A stretch of DNA of 64,000 bases from Arthrobacter pascens. GTDB lineage: Bacteria > Actinomycetota > Actinomycetes > Actinomycetales > Micrococcaceae. Under the pieces are notes generated by a model, which did no database searches, had not been told where the DNA came from, and was given only the letters and a program-made list of their open reading frames with translations. Shown piece by piece: positions 45,518 to 53,360 of the stretch; position 1 is the stretch's first letter; the number at the start of each line of letters is the position of its first letter. Made by a program: the position numbers and the translations under genes. The stretch lies in the NCBI RefSeq assembly GCF_030815585.1, contig NZ_JAUSWY010000001.1:806001-870000 (forward strand). The letters are read 5' to 3'.

Positions 45518-46153
45518 CTAGCCCCCCGTGCTTCCGCCGCCTTTGGAGCTGCTGCCAAAGCCGCCCCGGCTGACGGTGCCGCCCTTGGTGCTGTAGCCGG
45601 TGGAGGCCTTGGCCCCGCTGGGGATCGTGGAGGTGTAGCTGGGGTAGGCGGAACGGTTCTGGCCTACGGCCGGGACGCTTGAGCCGCGGGAGTAGAAGTA
45701 CCACGCGAACAGGGCGCCGCTGCGCCCGGCCGAGCTGTTGCACTGGGTGTCGTCCACGCGCTCGCCGGTTTCGTCGTTGAAACACACCTGGGCGTAATCG
45801 GCCTCGTCCTGGTTGCTGGCCACTACGGCGGTGATGGTGCCAGCGAGGAGCGCCGTGACGCCCAGGCCCACCACCACGGTGCGCCGCTGTGAACGCTTCT
45901 TGCGCGCGGCGGCCTCATTGACCTCGCGCTCGCGGTCCTTGGCGAAGGGGTCCACCACCGCAGGCGGCTGATTCAGGAGCTCTGGATGCAGTTCCGGCTT
46001 GGGCACCTGCCATGGCGGAGGCTTCGGTGCATCCGGTGGCGTAGTGCCATCGTCATTGGTACCGGGACCCTGCTGGCTGTCACTGGCGGCGTTCTGACCG
46101 TCGCCGTCACGGCGCTTTTTCGGATCGTGTTCAGGATCCCGGGTCGGATCCAT
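45518..46153 (-). CDS. YgiB/DUF1190-like single-pass membrane protein
   Basis: A 211-residue protein: a long hydrophilic N-terminus (1-90), one membrane segment (VVVGLGVTALLAGTITAVVA, about 92-111), then an outer part. That part has the Cys-spaced motif QVCFNDETGERVDDTQC, followed by a Tyr/Ser/Gly-rich tail (GGFGSSSKGGGSTGG). The Cys motif and partner gene match the E. coli YgiB-YgiC arrangement. It stops one base before the ligase GTG, so it opens the four-gene operon. Function unknown. Confidence 0.75.
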   Translation of the reverse strand: MDPTRDPEHDPKKRRDGDGQNAASDSQQGPGTNDDGTTPPDAPKPPPWQVPKPELHPELLNQPPAVVDPFAKDREREVNEAAARKKRSQRRTVVVGLGVTALLAGTITAVVASNQDEADYAQVCFNDETGERVDDTQCNSSAGRSGALFAWYFYSRGSSVPAVGQNRSAYPSYTSTIPSGAKASTGYSTKGGTVSRGGFGSSSKGGGSTGG

Positions 46154-46335
46154 GGCGTCCCCCCTCGGTAGTCCATGCTCGGTAGTTCATACGGCGATGT
46201 GGGCGCGGCCGCGCCGGAATCCCAATCCTAAAATCAGCGTAGCCCCTGCCCGGTCCGGCTGCGAGCAGAAACGGGCGAGAGGCGCCATCTGCGGTTACCA
46301 GCCCGTACATGTACCGGGGAACCTACACTTGAGCC

Positions 46336-46992
46336 ATGGAAACCGCATCTGTGCTTGCCGTCTGCCGCGTTCACCAGCTCCTGCCCGACGAAGGCAACGT
46401 GGGAGTGACGGCCATCGACAAGCGGCCGGTTGAGGGGCCGATCAAGGTCCACAAGCTGGGCGTCCACGGTGATGTTCAGGCGAGCCGGATCGACCATGGC
46501 GGTGAAGACCAGGCGATCTACGCCTATTCCCAGGCCGATGCCGAGTACTGGGCCAATGAGCTTCAGCGCGACCTTCCGCCGGGGATCTTCGGCGAGAATC
46601 TCCGGGTGTCCGGTATCGAGACGACCGGTGCCGTTATCGGGGAGCGCTGGAAGATCGGGCTCGACGTCGAAGTGGAAGTCACCTCGCCGCGCACGCCATG
46701 CGCCGCTTTCCAGCGCCGGATGGGGGAGCCGCGGTGGGTCAAGCGCTTCACCGATGCGGGGCGGGTGGGTGCCTACCTCCGGGTGGTCCGCACCGGGACC
46801 ATCCAGGCCGGCGACCACGTGCACCGCTTGTTCGTTCCCAAACACGGCATCACCGTGGGCCAGTGGTTCAGCGAGCCAGACCTTGAATCCATGGAAGCCC
46901 TGCGGGACGCCGACGCCGACGGTGAGATCCGCCTCCAGCAGCCAGAATTCGACGAGAAGTTTGAGTCGCTGCTACGCCGAATGGGCCGATAG
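46336..46992 (+). CDS. MOSC-domain protein
   Basis: A 218-residue MOSC protein, the domain found in molybdenum-cofactor sulfurases and in YiiM. It has GVHGDVQASRIDHGGEDQAIYAYS near residue 40, LPPGIFGENLRVSG near 80, and the conserved Cys in SPRTPCAAFQRRMG near 122. Such proteins carry reactive sulfur or handle N-hydroxylated purines; the partner enzyme is not in the window. It is followed by a 400-base gap before deaD. Confidence 0.88.
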   Translation: METASVLAVCRVHQLLPDEGNVGVTAIDKRPVEGPIKVHKLGVHGDVQASRIDHGGEDQAIYAYSQADAEYWANELQRDLPPGIFGENLRVSGIETTGAVIGERWKIGLDVEVEVTSPRTPCAAFQRRMGEPRWVKRFTDAGRVGAYLRVVRTGTIQAGDHVHRLFVPKHGITVGQWFSEPDLESMEALRDADADGEIRLQQPEFDEKFESLLRRMGR

Positions 46993-47397
46993 CAGCGCAC
47001 TGCACCAGCACGGAACGGTAGGGATGTGCGCAAGCTCACCGCCGGCGTCGGCCCTTCGATTACGCCTGGGCAGATCTTTGCCCTACACTTGAAACATCCC
47101 CCACTCCGGAAATCCCTTATTCTTGCCCAATTTTTGAGGCAGGACTGGCAAGTGTTGGGGCCCGACAATGTGATTGCGGGCATTTTCATAGGGAGAGCCG
47201 GCTAAAGAAAACGCTGTACAGACTGCTGGGATAGCAGCCAAGAGATGCAGCGGGAAGTCCTGCCACGGGATTGCGAAAGCGCCGGGCTTCTAGTGACCGG
47301 CCGGTCAACGTATGCCCGGCACCCACGGCACACGTACTGCGGCTCCGCTCACCTCGGGTAGTGCCGCCTGGCCCCCTATGGATGAGGAAATTTCCCT
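46993..47397 (+). other. 405-base leader region upstream of deaD
   Basis: No gene is supported on either strand. It contains short inverted repeats such as CTTGCC...GGCAAG (47122-47127 and 47147-47152) and CTGCTGGGATAGCAG near 47227. Several G/C-rich stems follow up to 47390, just before GAGGAAATTTCCCT and the ATG. A long structured 5' leader fits cold-regulated RNA-helicase genes, which often autoregulate; no named RNA motif was recognised. Confidence 0.45.
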
Positions 47398-49575
47398 ATG
47401 CCCGAAAATCAGAACGACGCCTTCGACACGGAAAACACCGTGAGCGAGACCGCAGCCCCCATCGTCTTCACCGAAGCGCCCCAGGCTGAAGCAGCACCCC
47501 AGGCCGAGGCCCCCGCCGCCGAAGAAGCTCCCAAGGCTGAAGAAGCCAAGGCTGAAGAGGCCCCCAAGGCCGACCCGGCCAGCGGTGAAGCTGACACCGA
47601 AGCCGAAGGAATCCGCTTTGTGGACCTCGGCATCGATCCCCGCGTCCTTGCAGCCCTGCAGGATGTCGGTTACGAAAAGCCTTCCCCCATCCAGGCAGCA
47701 ACCATCCCGCTGCTGCTCGAAGGCCGCGACGTCGTGGGCCTCGCCCAGACCGGCACCGGTAAGACTGCAGCATTCGCAGTACCGGCACTGTCCCGCCTGG
47801 CCGAGCTCCACGACCTCAACGGCCCCTCCCGCAAGACGCAGGCACTGGTCCTCGCTCCGACCCGCGAACTCGCGCTCCAGGTTGCCGAGGCCTTCACCTC
47901 CTATGCCAAGCACATCGATGACTTCACCGTCCTCCCGGTTTACGGCGGCTCCGCCTACGGCCCCCAGCTCGCTGGCCTGCGCCGCGGCGCCCAGGTGGTT
48001 GTCGGTACTCCCGGCCGTGTGATCGACCACATCTCCAAGGGTTCCCTGGACCTGTCCGAACTCCAGTACCTGGTGCTGGACGAGGCCGACGAAATGCTCC
48101 GCATGGGCTTCGCCGAGGACGTCGAGCAGATCTTCCAGCAGACACCGTCCGACCGCCAGGTGGCGCTGTTCTCGGCCACCATGCCAAGCCAGATCCGCCG
48201 GATGTCCAAGCAGTACCTGAACAACCCCGCGGAGATCTCGGTCAAGTCCAAGACCACCACCGGCGCCAACACCCGCCAGCGGTACCTGCAGGTCATGGGC
48301 CCGCACAAGCTCGACGCCCTGACCCGCATCCTCGAGGTTGAAGAGTTCGACGGCGTCATCGCCTTCGTGCGCACCAAGATGGCCACTGAGGACCTGGCTG
48401 ACAAGCTGAGGTCTCGCGGCTTCCAGGCTGCCGCTATCAACGGCGACATCCCGCAGCAGCAGCGCGAGCGGACTGTCGAGGCGCTGAAGGAAGGCCGCAT
48501 CGACATCCTGGTTGCCACCGACGTCGCGGCCCGTGGCCTTGACGTTGAGCGCATCAGCCACGTGATCAACTACGACATCCCGCACGACACCGAGTCCTAC
48601 GTCCACCGCATCGGCCGCACCGGCCGTGCAGGCCGCAGCGGCGACGCCGTGCTGTTCATGACCCCGCGGGAAAAGTACCTGCTGCGTTCCATCGAAAAGG
48701 CAACCCGCCAGCCGGTGGAGCAGATGCACCTGCCCACCGCCGAGACCGTCAACACGCTGCGCCTGGGCAAGTTCGCTGAGCGCATCACGGAGACCCTCGA
48801 GTCCGAAGACGTGGCAGCGTTCCGCGACTTGATCGCTTCCTACGAGGAAGAGCACAACGTTCCGGCTGCAGAGATCGCTGCCGCGCTGGCCGTTATGGCA
48901 CAGGGTGGACAGCCGCTCCTGGTCAAGGAACTGCCTGCGGCTCCTGAATTCCAGAAGCGTGAACGCGCCAAGGACGGCTTCGGTTCCCGCGGCCCGACCC
49001 GCACGCTCACCGAGGGCAACGCCACCTACCGGATCGCCGTCGGACGCCGCCAGCGCGTCATGCCGGGCTCCATCGTCGGCGCCATTGCCAACGAAGGCGG
49101 CATTTCCTCGGCCCAGATCGGCGGCATCGACATCCGCTCGGACCACTCCCTCGTGGAGCTCCCGGCTGACCTCAGCCCCGACCAGCTGAAGGCCCTGTCC
49201 CGCACCCGGATCGGCGGCGAGCTGATCCACCTCGAGCTGGACAACGGCCGCAAGCCGTCCGGCGGGGGCGAGCGCGGCGGCTACCAGGGCAACCGCGGCG
49301 GCGACCGCGGCGGTTACTCCGGTGGAGACCGCGGCGGTAACTTCAAGGGCAACGGCGGGTTCAAGAAGGAATTCCGCAAGACCGACGGCGGCGCTGCTGA
49401 CCGCGGCGGCCGCTCCTACAGCGAGCGTTCGGAGCGCAGCGTTGGCGCCGACAGCGGAGCCACCCGCGGCCAGGCCAGCGATTCCCGCTTCGGCGGCCAC
49501 GGTGACGGCTCACGCAAGCCCCGCCACGGCAACGAAGGCGGACAGCGCGACTTCAACCGCAAGGGCAAGTGGTAA
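47398..49575 (+). CDS. deaD: DEAD-box ATP-dependent RNA helicase (CsdA/DeaD-like)
   Basis: A 725-residue helicase. The first 75 residues are a Glu/Ala/Pro-rich acidic stretch. The core carries AQTGTGKTAAFAVPAL (motif I, near 118), PTRELALQ, GTPGRVIDH, the VLDEADEML box near 225, FSATMP and the HRIGRTGRAGR motif VI near 400. A DbpA/CsdA-type RNA-binding domain follows near 545-620, and the last 100 residues are an RGG/Gly-rich tail (GGERGGYQGNRGGDRGGYSG). Role: unwinding structured RNA in ribosome assembly and cold growth. Confidence 0.95.
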   Translation: MPENQNDAFDTENTVSETAAPIVFTEAPQAEAAPQAEAPAAEEAPKAEEAKAEEAPKADPASGEADTEAEGIRFVDLGIDPRVLAALQDVGYEKPSPIQAATIPLLLEGRDVVGLAQTGTGKTAAFAVPALSRLAELHDLNGPSRKTQALVLAPTRELALQVAEAFTSYAKHIDDFTVLPVYGGSAYGPQLAGLRRGAQVVVGTPGRVIDHISKGSLDLSELQYLVLDEADEMLRMGFAEDVEQIFQQTPSDRQVALFSATMPSQIRRMSKQYLNNPAEISVKSKTTTGANTRQRYLQVMGPHKLDALTRILEVEEFDGVIAFVRTKMATEDLADKLRSRGFQAAAINGDIPQQQRERTVEALKEGRIDILVATDVAARGLDVERISHVINYDIPHDTESYVHRIGRTGRAGRSGDAVLFMTPREKYLLRSIEKATRQPVEQMHLPTAETVNTLRLGKFAERITETLESEDVAAFRDLIASYEEEHNVPAAEIAAALAVMAQGGQPLLVKELPAAPEFQKRERAKDGFGSRGPTRTLTEGNATYRIAVGRRQRVMPGSIVGAIANEGGISSAQIGGIDIRSDHSLVELPADLSPDQLKALSRTRIGGELIHLELDNGRKPSGGGERGGYQGNRGGDRGGYSGGDRGGNFKGNGGFKKEFRKTDGGAADRGGRSYSERSERSVGADSGATRGQASDSRFGGHGDGSRKPRHGNEGGQRDFNRKGKW

Positions 49576-49598
49576 CCGTCAGCTAGTCTGACACTTTC

Positions 49599-49630
49599 CC
49601 GATGGGCCGGCTTTCGAGCCGGCCCATCGG
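49599..49630 (+). terminator. Terminator of deaD
   Basis: CCGATGGGCCGGCT pairs perfectly with AGCCGGCCCATCGG around a TTCG tetraloop (49613-49616), followed by CGTTTAA. It sits 24 bases past the deaD stop. Confidence 0.92.
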
Positions 49631-49853
49631 CGTTTAATCCATCGATGTATTGCACGACGGCGGCCTGCCGCCGCAGCGTGCAATTCCGGGGTGAGCGCGT
49701 GCCGCCGTCGTGATTTCCAGTCGATGTTCGTCCAGGGAGATGGATCGGTCGATGTAGTCGAGGAGTCGGGAAACGACCGATACGTAATCACGCTTACGAA
49801 GTTCGACGCGTGATGCGTGTGTATGACGAGCCTGCCTTGATAGCGAGGTTGGA

Positions 49854-50147
49854 GTGGCTGGACCGCTCGTCGCGTCAGGTCTGGTGATCGATGTCCGGCT
49901 GATGGACTCCGAAGGCGGGTCGATGCCTCCTTCGGATGACGAAGAATGGGTCCTGGAGATTGGATACGGGGAGAACGCCGCGTCTTCGGTAGCCTACGCG
50001 ATCAGGACATGGCTTACGGCGGAGCGCGAAGGTCGAATCTGGGCCGGCCAGTTTTCCCTGAATCGAGGGGGCGGCGGGCGTTGGGCGAAACAAAAAATCC
50101 ACCCACAACTGGTGCCTCTCAGGAGCAAGGTGGTGCCGTCGTCGTGA
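49854..50147 (+). CDS. Hypothetical protein in an eroded region
   Basis: The frame from GTG 49854 encodes 97 residues with the patch DDEEWVLEIGYGENAASSVAYAI followed by RTWLTAEREGRIWAGQFSLN; no family is recognised. The start is doubtful: a neighbouring frame from ATG 49814 (MRVYDEPALIARLEWLDRSS) ends at a stop where this one becomes protein-like, as if a frameshift had split one gene of about 110 residues. It lacks a ribosome site. AT content and codon choice look different from the neighbours by eye, so a relic of foreign DNA is possible. Confidence 0.35.
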   Translation: MAGPLVASGLVIDVRLMDSEGGSMPPSDDEEWVLEIGYGENAASSVAYAIRTWLTAEREGRIWAGQFSLNRGGGGRWAKQKIHPQLVPLRSKVVPSS

Positions 50148-50290
50148 TTCCGGCCCGCCCGGGGGAGCGGGTTCCTTGGAGGAGCATGCTGGCGGCCATA
50201 CGATCGAAGTGCTACCGACGGCGTAGCTGCGGACTTTCCTGGACTGGTTTCCTGGTCAGAGCCTGCACAGCTTAGCGAAAGGCATCACTT

Positions 50291-50797
50291 GTGGGATTCC
50301 TTGACGACTTGAAAAAGAACCTCGGCTTCGGGGCTAAAGAAGTACCGCATCACAACGAGCCTCAGCCTGGAGTAGGGCTGGACGCCAACGTCACCGGCGG
50401 AACTCCCGCCCCCGCTCCTGCCCCGAGCACCGGGGCCGGCACTGCTGAGGCGCCTGCTGAGGCGCCTGCGGAGGCCACGACCCAGCAGGATGCAGCAACG
50501 CGTGAGACGGCCCAGCAACACGCCGCAGAGGAGTCAGCCGCTGCCCAGCAGGCCGCTGCCGCCCAGGCCGCTGCTGATGCTGTGGCGGCACAGGGAGCGG
50601 ACCCTGCACCTCCCGTGGCTCCTGCACCCGCAGACCAGCTAACGGGCGTTTCCGAGGTGGTGGTCGAGGCAGGCGATACCCTCGCCGGCATCGCGGTGCA
50701 GTTCGGGGTGGACCTTGATGCGCTTATCACCGCCAACGCTGATACGCTCCCGAATCCGGACATGATTTACCCCGGACAGGTGATCCGCCTGCCCTAG
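50291..50797 (+). CDS. LysM-domain protein without signal peptide
   Basis: 168 residues from GTG 50291. The head MGFLDDLKKNLGFGAKEVPH is amphipathic, a long Ala/Pro/Glu/Gln-rich middle (about 38-115) is low-complexity, and one LysM domain ends the protein (VVVEAGDTLAGIAVQFGVDL to YPGQVIRLP). There is no signal peptide, so the protein may act in the cytoplasm like the YgaU/Kbp group or be exported in another way. AAAGGCATCACTT precedes the start. A terminator follows. Confidence 0.8.
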   Translation: MGFLDDLKKNLGFGAKEVPHHNEPQPGVGLDANVTGGTPAPAPAPSTGAGTAEAPAEAPAEATTQQDAATRETAQQHAAEESAAAQQAAAAQAAADAVAAQGADPAPPVAPAPADQLTGVSEVVVEAGDTLAGIAVQFGVDLDALITANADTLPNPDMIYPGQVIRLP

Positions 50798-50835
50798 CTC
50801 CGCACCGCGTTTCGCAGCGCCGGAGGAGTCCGGCA

Positions 50836-50869
50836 AAAGGGCGCCGATGCAACTGTCTCGGCGCCCTTT
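50836..50869 (+). terminator. Terminator after the LysM gene
   Basis: AAAGGGCGCCGA (50836-50847) pairs with TCGGCGCCCTTT (50858-50869), ten-base loop, followed by AA. Confidence 0.85.
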
Positions 50870-50888
50870 AACCGGCCCGTATGCCGAT

Positions 50889-50917
50889 TTGTTGGTGGTG
50901 AAATCTTCCGGTAGAGT
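50889..50917 (+). promoter_or_regulatory. Promoter of tRNA-Thr
   Basis: TTGTTG (50889-50894) and TAGAGT (50912-50917) are spaced by 17 bases and end twelve bases before the mature tRNA start, the pattern of a sigma-70-type tRNA promoter. Confidence 0.65.
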
Positions 50918-50928
50918 ATTTACTCGTT

Positions 50929-51000
50929 GCCCCCCTAGCTCAGTGGTAGAGCGCGTTCTTGGTAAGAACGAGGTCACCGGATCGATTCCGGTGGGGGGCT
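50929..51000 (+). tRNA. tRNA-Thr (GGT)
   Basis: GCCCCCC and GGGGGGC close a 72-base cloverleaf; D arm GCTCAGTGGTAGAGC; anticodon stem CGTTC/GAACG with loop TTGGTAA (GGT); T arm ACCGG ATCGATT CCGGT. CCA is not encoded. tRNA-Met follows 62 bases later and is probably co-transcribed. Confidence 0.95.
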
Positions 51001-51062
51001 CTGGATGAGGGCCTGTGTCAAGGCGGTTTTTGACCGGCTTGGTGCAGGTTTTTCTCATTCGT

Positions 51063-51136
51063 GGCGGTGTAGCTCAGTTGGTTAGAGCGCACGACTCATA
51101 ATCGTGAGGTCGGGAGATCGAGCCTCCCCACCGCTA
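51063..51136 (+). tRNA. tRNA-Met (CAT, elongator type); integration target
   Basis: GGCGGTG and CACCGCT close a 74-base cloverleaf with the D arm GCTCAGTTGGTTAGAGC, the anticodon stem CACGA/TCGTG around loop CTCATAA (CAT), and the T arm GGGAG ATCGAGC CTCCC. The 3' 26 bases recur at 53361-53386, showing that an element has inserted here and supplied the present 3' end. A short stem AAAATCCC...GGGATTTT follows as terminator. Confidence 0.93.
51110..51136. other. attL: 3' end of tRNA-Met
   Basis: CGGGAGATCGAGCCTCCCCA continues to CCGCTA, forming the left copy of the direct repeat bounding the island. It includes the T arm and 3' acceptor strand. Confidence 0.7.
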
Positions 51137-51349
51137 CTCTGAAAATCCCTGCTACGGCGGGGATTTTCTCGTATCCGGGAACTTCCGGGTTAGCCCCGCT
51201 GTAGCCTATCGCCTCCGGGTCTATGCGCGGCTCGGCATAGCAAGAGTCTACGAGCCGATCGGACCATGACCTGGACTGTCGAGGACGTTTCAGGCTTTGT
51301 ACAGCAGCCCGGCGGGTAGATCCCAGCCAGCGGGGGTAGACCTTGAGGT

Positions 51350-51535
51350 ATGGCATATGAGGAGCATAGGTGTCAGTGCTGTGGGGAGCTGGCCGAGACG
51401 TTGTTTTGCGAGGACTGCGAGCGGCATGCGGATGCAGACGCGAAAGAGGGCGCCCGCCCACGTTCGTGGGCGGGCGCTAAAGGTGGAGCGGTGAAACTCA
51501 TCGGCGTGATCCGCTCCAAGGAGCCTTCTCAGTAG
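51350..51535 (+). CDS. Small zinc-ribbon-like protein of the island
   Basis: A 61-residue frame with HRCQCCGELAETLFCEDCER near the start: two Cys pairs that could bind zinc. The last 30 residues are read through a terminator-type hairpin at 51450-51477, so the natural stop was probably lost and the tail is not original. Small CxxC proteins are common in actinophages, which fits the island. Function unknown; expression doubtful. Confidence 0.4.
   Translation: MAYEEHRCQCCGELAETLFCEDCERHADADAKEGARPRSWAGAKGGAVKLIGVIRSKEPSQ
51450..51477. terminator. Phage-style terminator 1 in the island
   Basis: GCGCCCGCCCACG and CGTGGGCGGGCGC flank TT; followed by TAAAGG. Same core as the hairpin at 51699-51722. 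Confidence 0.7.
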
Positions 51536-51617
51536 TCCCGAACCGAGCAGGTGTCGAGGGCGCCGACAATGGAGTACTCGGTACTCGTGTGGGGTTCCAT
51601 TTCTGGGTGATTGAATG

Positions 51618-51680
51618 TGAGTGCCGGCGAGGAGAGACCTTTGGAGACCAGAGGTTTCCCCCAGCCCTCGCCGGCACTCA
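51618..51680. repeat. Long inverted repeat in the island
   Basis: Perfect 15-base arms TGAGTGCCGGCGAGG (51618-51632) and its complement (51666-51680). The 33-base inner part has a further partial stem (ACCT...AGGT). Strong hairpin or cruciform, role unknown. Confidence 0.7.
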
Positions 51681-51698
51681 ACACTTAACGACGAAAGA

Positions 51699-51722
51699 GC
51701 CCGCCCACCGAAGTGGGCGGGC
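51699..51722. terminator. Phage-style terminator 2 in the island
   Basis: GCCCGCCCAC and GTGGGCGGGC flank CGAA, with AAAGA before and GCTTTG after, so it can act on both strands. On the minus strand it follows the holin relic. Confidence 0.8.
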
Positions 51723-51732
51723 GCTTTGATTC

Positions 51733-52044
51733 CTACTGTTCGATCGTCCGTGGAGTCTTGTCCTCTGGAGCGAGGATAGGCAAGTACTCTCGGAGCCAGG
51801 TGTTGACGCCTGGGATGGCCAGGATGCGTGTCACGAAGGCCGTGAGCACGGCCGTGGCCACGAGGACGCCGTTGAGTGCGGGAAACACCCAGACCGGCAG
51901 GTATACCTAGGGCTCGAGCGTTTCGATGACCACTGCGAGGACGAGGTTTAGGAGCGGGATGAGAGCGGCGAACGCGGCGAGCGTCCGGGCCACAGCCGAG
52001 CGCGGGTTGCGCTCCTGGGTGGAGAGAGCGACGTGATCAGCCAC
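51733..52044 (-). pseudogene. Phage holin-like membrane protein with internal TAG stop
   Basis: From GTG 52044, with AAGGAGG seven bases upstream, the frame encodes VADHVALSTQERNPRSAVAR and a first hydrophobic segment (TLAAFAALIPLLNLVLAVVI), then hits TAG at 51907-51909. Beyond it the same frame continues VYLPVWVFPALNGVLVATAV and ends APEDKTPRTIEQ at TAG 51733. Two membrane segments with a charged head and tail, next to a lysin fragment, identify a phage holin of actinophage type. The stop splits it after about 45 residues, so it is a relic of the lysis cassette. Confidence 0.65.
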
Positions 52045-52047
52045 GGG

Positions 52048-52250
52048 TCAGCCCTCCTTGATGTTGACGGTTGTGGTCTTCTCAATTGTGTCAATGGACT
52101 CCTGCACACCCGCAGCCGCACCAGCCTTTGGTGCGCATATGCCGTCTTCTCGATGCCGGCGAGCAGTTTGGCTTCGTCGAACTTCTCGCCTCCGGCCACC
52201 GCGTTGAGCGCACTGACAAGGTTCTGTGTGATGGCGGTCTCAAAACTTGA
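52048..52250 (-). pseudogene. Phage lysin C-terminal fragment, frameshifted
   Basis: On the minus strand one frame reads TAITQ-like sequence then NLVSALNAVAGGEKFDEAKL and LAGIEKTAYA. Near 52128-52137 the sense passes to the next frame, AGAAAGVQESIDTIEKTTTV and NIKEG, ending TGA 52048-52050. The ending is like the helical C-terminal tail of phage amidase lysins. The N-terminal catalytic part is missing. The left limit given is approximate. It is three bases upstream of the holin relic. Confidence 0.5.
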
Positions 52251-52351
52251 CGTGCGCAGGGTTGTTCTACACTCGAAAGTAGACTTAGCGGCGTACCCCT
52301 AATTTGCCCGAAACAGTACACACCGCCCCCCGGCGAAGGGAGGCGCACTCC

Positions 52352-53320
52352 ATGCGCCGTAATCGTGTTATCGCTGGAACGTCCGCTCTCCTCTTAGGCG
52401 TCACTGCCCTTTTTGCCGTGTCCCTCGCTATCGGCAGTGGGAACGATGTTCGGCTCGCTGCTGTCGGTGACATGAACGGCGTCGAGACCTATGCGCCTGA
52501 TAGCCCGTCCGGTCGGAACGGTGCGGCGATCACGCGGCTCGTGCAGAACAACGAGATTGACGCGTTCCTAGGGCTCGGGGACTTCCAGTACGACACCGCG
52601 TACTGCGCTGACTACGTGAACTACTGGACGCGGCTGTGGGGTGGCACGAAGCCCAAGTTGTACTGGGTGTCCGCCCCCAACCACGACTGGAAACCCGGCC
52701 GCAACCAAGACCTCGACAACTTCATGAATGGCGAATGCCCGGGATCTCCGGCGAAGGCTGCGATCAACCAGCAGCGTGGGTTCATCGGGAACGGGGAACC
52801 GTACTCGAAGGACTTCGGGAACTGGCACTTCGCGTTCCTGTCGTCCGCGCACTGGCGGTACAACCCCACGCAGGCTCGGGTGTTGACGACGTGGCTGGAC
52901 AACGACCTCGCTGCTGCTAAGGCGGCGGGTAAGCACCTGGCAGTCGTGTACCACGAACCGTACTTCACGTCGAACACGAACGAACATGAGCGGGCCGCTG
53001 ACCACAAGCCGTGGATCGACGTGATGTGGAAGCACCGGGTCCGTCTGACCCTGTCAGGGTCACAACACAACTACGAACGGTCATGTCCGGTGAACAACGC
53101 TGACCAGTGCGTCAGTGACGGGATGACAGCGTTCCAGGTTTCCACGGGAGGTATCGATCTCCGCTCCTTCACTAGCAGTCCGTCGTACATCGTGAAGCGG
53201 TTCAGCGACACTCACGGGTTCCTTCGGATGACACTCCGAGATAACGGGTCTTTCGACTGGAACTTCGTTCCAACGTCGGGGCCGGGCACGGACGCAGGTA
53301 CGCGTTCCGCACCACAGTAA
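52352..53320 (+). CDS. Secreted metallophosphoesterase (purple-acid-phosphatase/PhoD-like fold)
   Basis: A 322-residue protein with a signal segment (residues 5-27, SALLLGVTALFAVSLAIGSG). It has the metallophosphoesterase motifs LAAVGDMNG near 35, LGLGDFQYD near 75, the NHD box in SAPNHDWKPG near 110, VVYHEPYFTS near 210 and SGSQHNYERSCPV near 245. In the last motif the usual GHxH reads GSQH, so one expected metal-ligand His is Gln. ATG 52352 follows GGGAGG. It is the only intact gene of the island, probably cargo, and runs opposite to the lysis relics. Substrate unknown. Confidence 0.8.
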   Translation: MRRNRVIAGTSALLLGVTALFAVSLAIGSGNDVRLAAVGDMNGVETYAPDSPSGRNGAAITRLVQNNEIDAFLGLGDFQYDTAYCADYVNYWTRLWGGTKPKLYWVSAPNHDWKPGRNQDLDNFMNGECPGSPAKAAINQQRGFIGNGEPYSKDFGNWHFAFLSSAHWRYNPTQARVLTTWLDNDLAAAKAAGKHLAVVYHEPYFTSNTNEHERAADHKPWIDVMWKHRVRLTLSGSQHNYERSCPVNNADQCVSDGMTAFQVSTGGIDLRSFTSSPSYIVKRFSDTHGFLRMTLRDNGSFDWNFVPTSGPGTDAGTRSAPQ

Positions 53321-53360
53321 AAGCCACCGCCAAGCCCTCCCAGACCCAAGGGCAGCCCCT

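Noticed and set aside
47305..49500. A 731-codon minus-strand frame over deaD
   Set aside because: It is the complement of a full DEAD-box helicase and shows repetitive Gly/Val/Leu shadow composition.
51030..51058. Separate promoter for tRNA-Met (TTGACC...TCTCAT)
   Set aside because: The -10 would end five bases before the mature tRNA, leaving no room for a leader; co-transcription with tRNA-Thr is more likely.
51907..51909. Programmed read-through (recoding) of the holin TAG
   Set aside because: No pyrrolysine or stem-loop context is evident, and the neighbouring lysin gene is also damaged, so decay is simpler.
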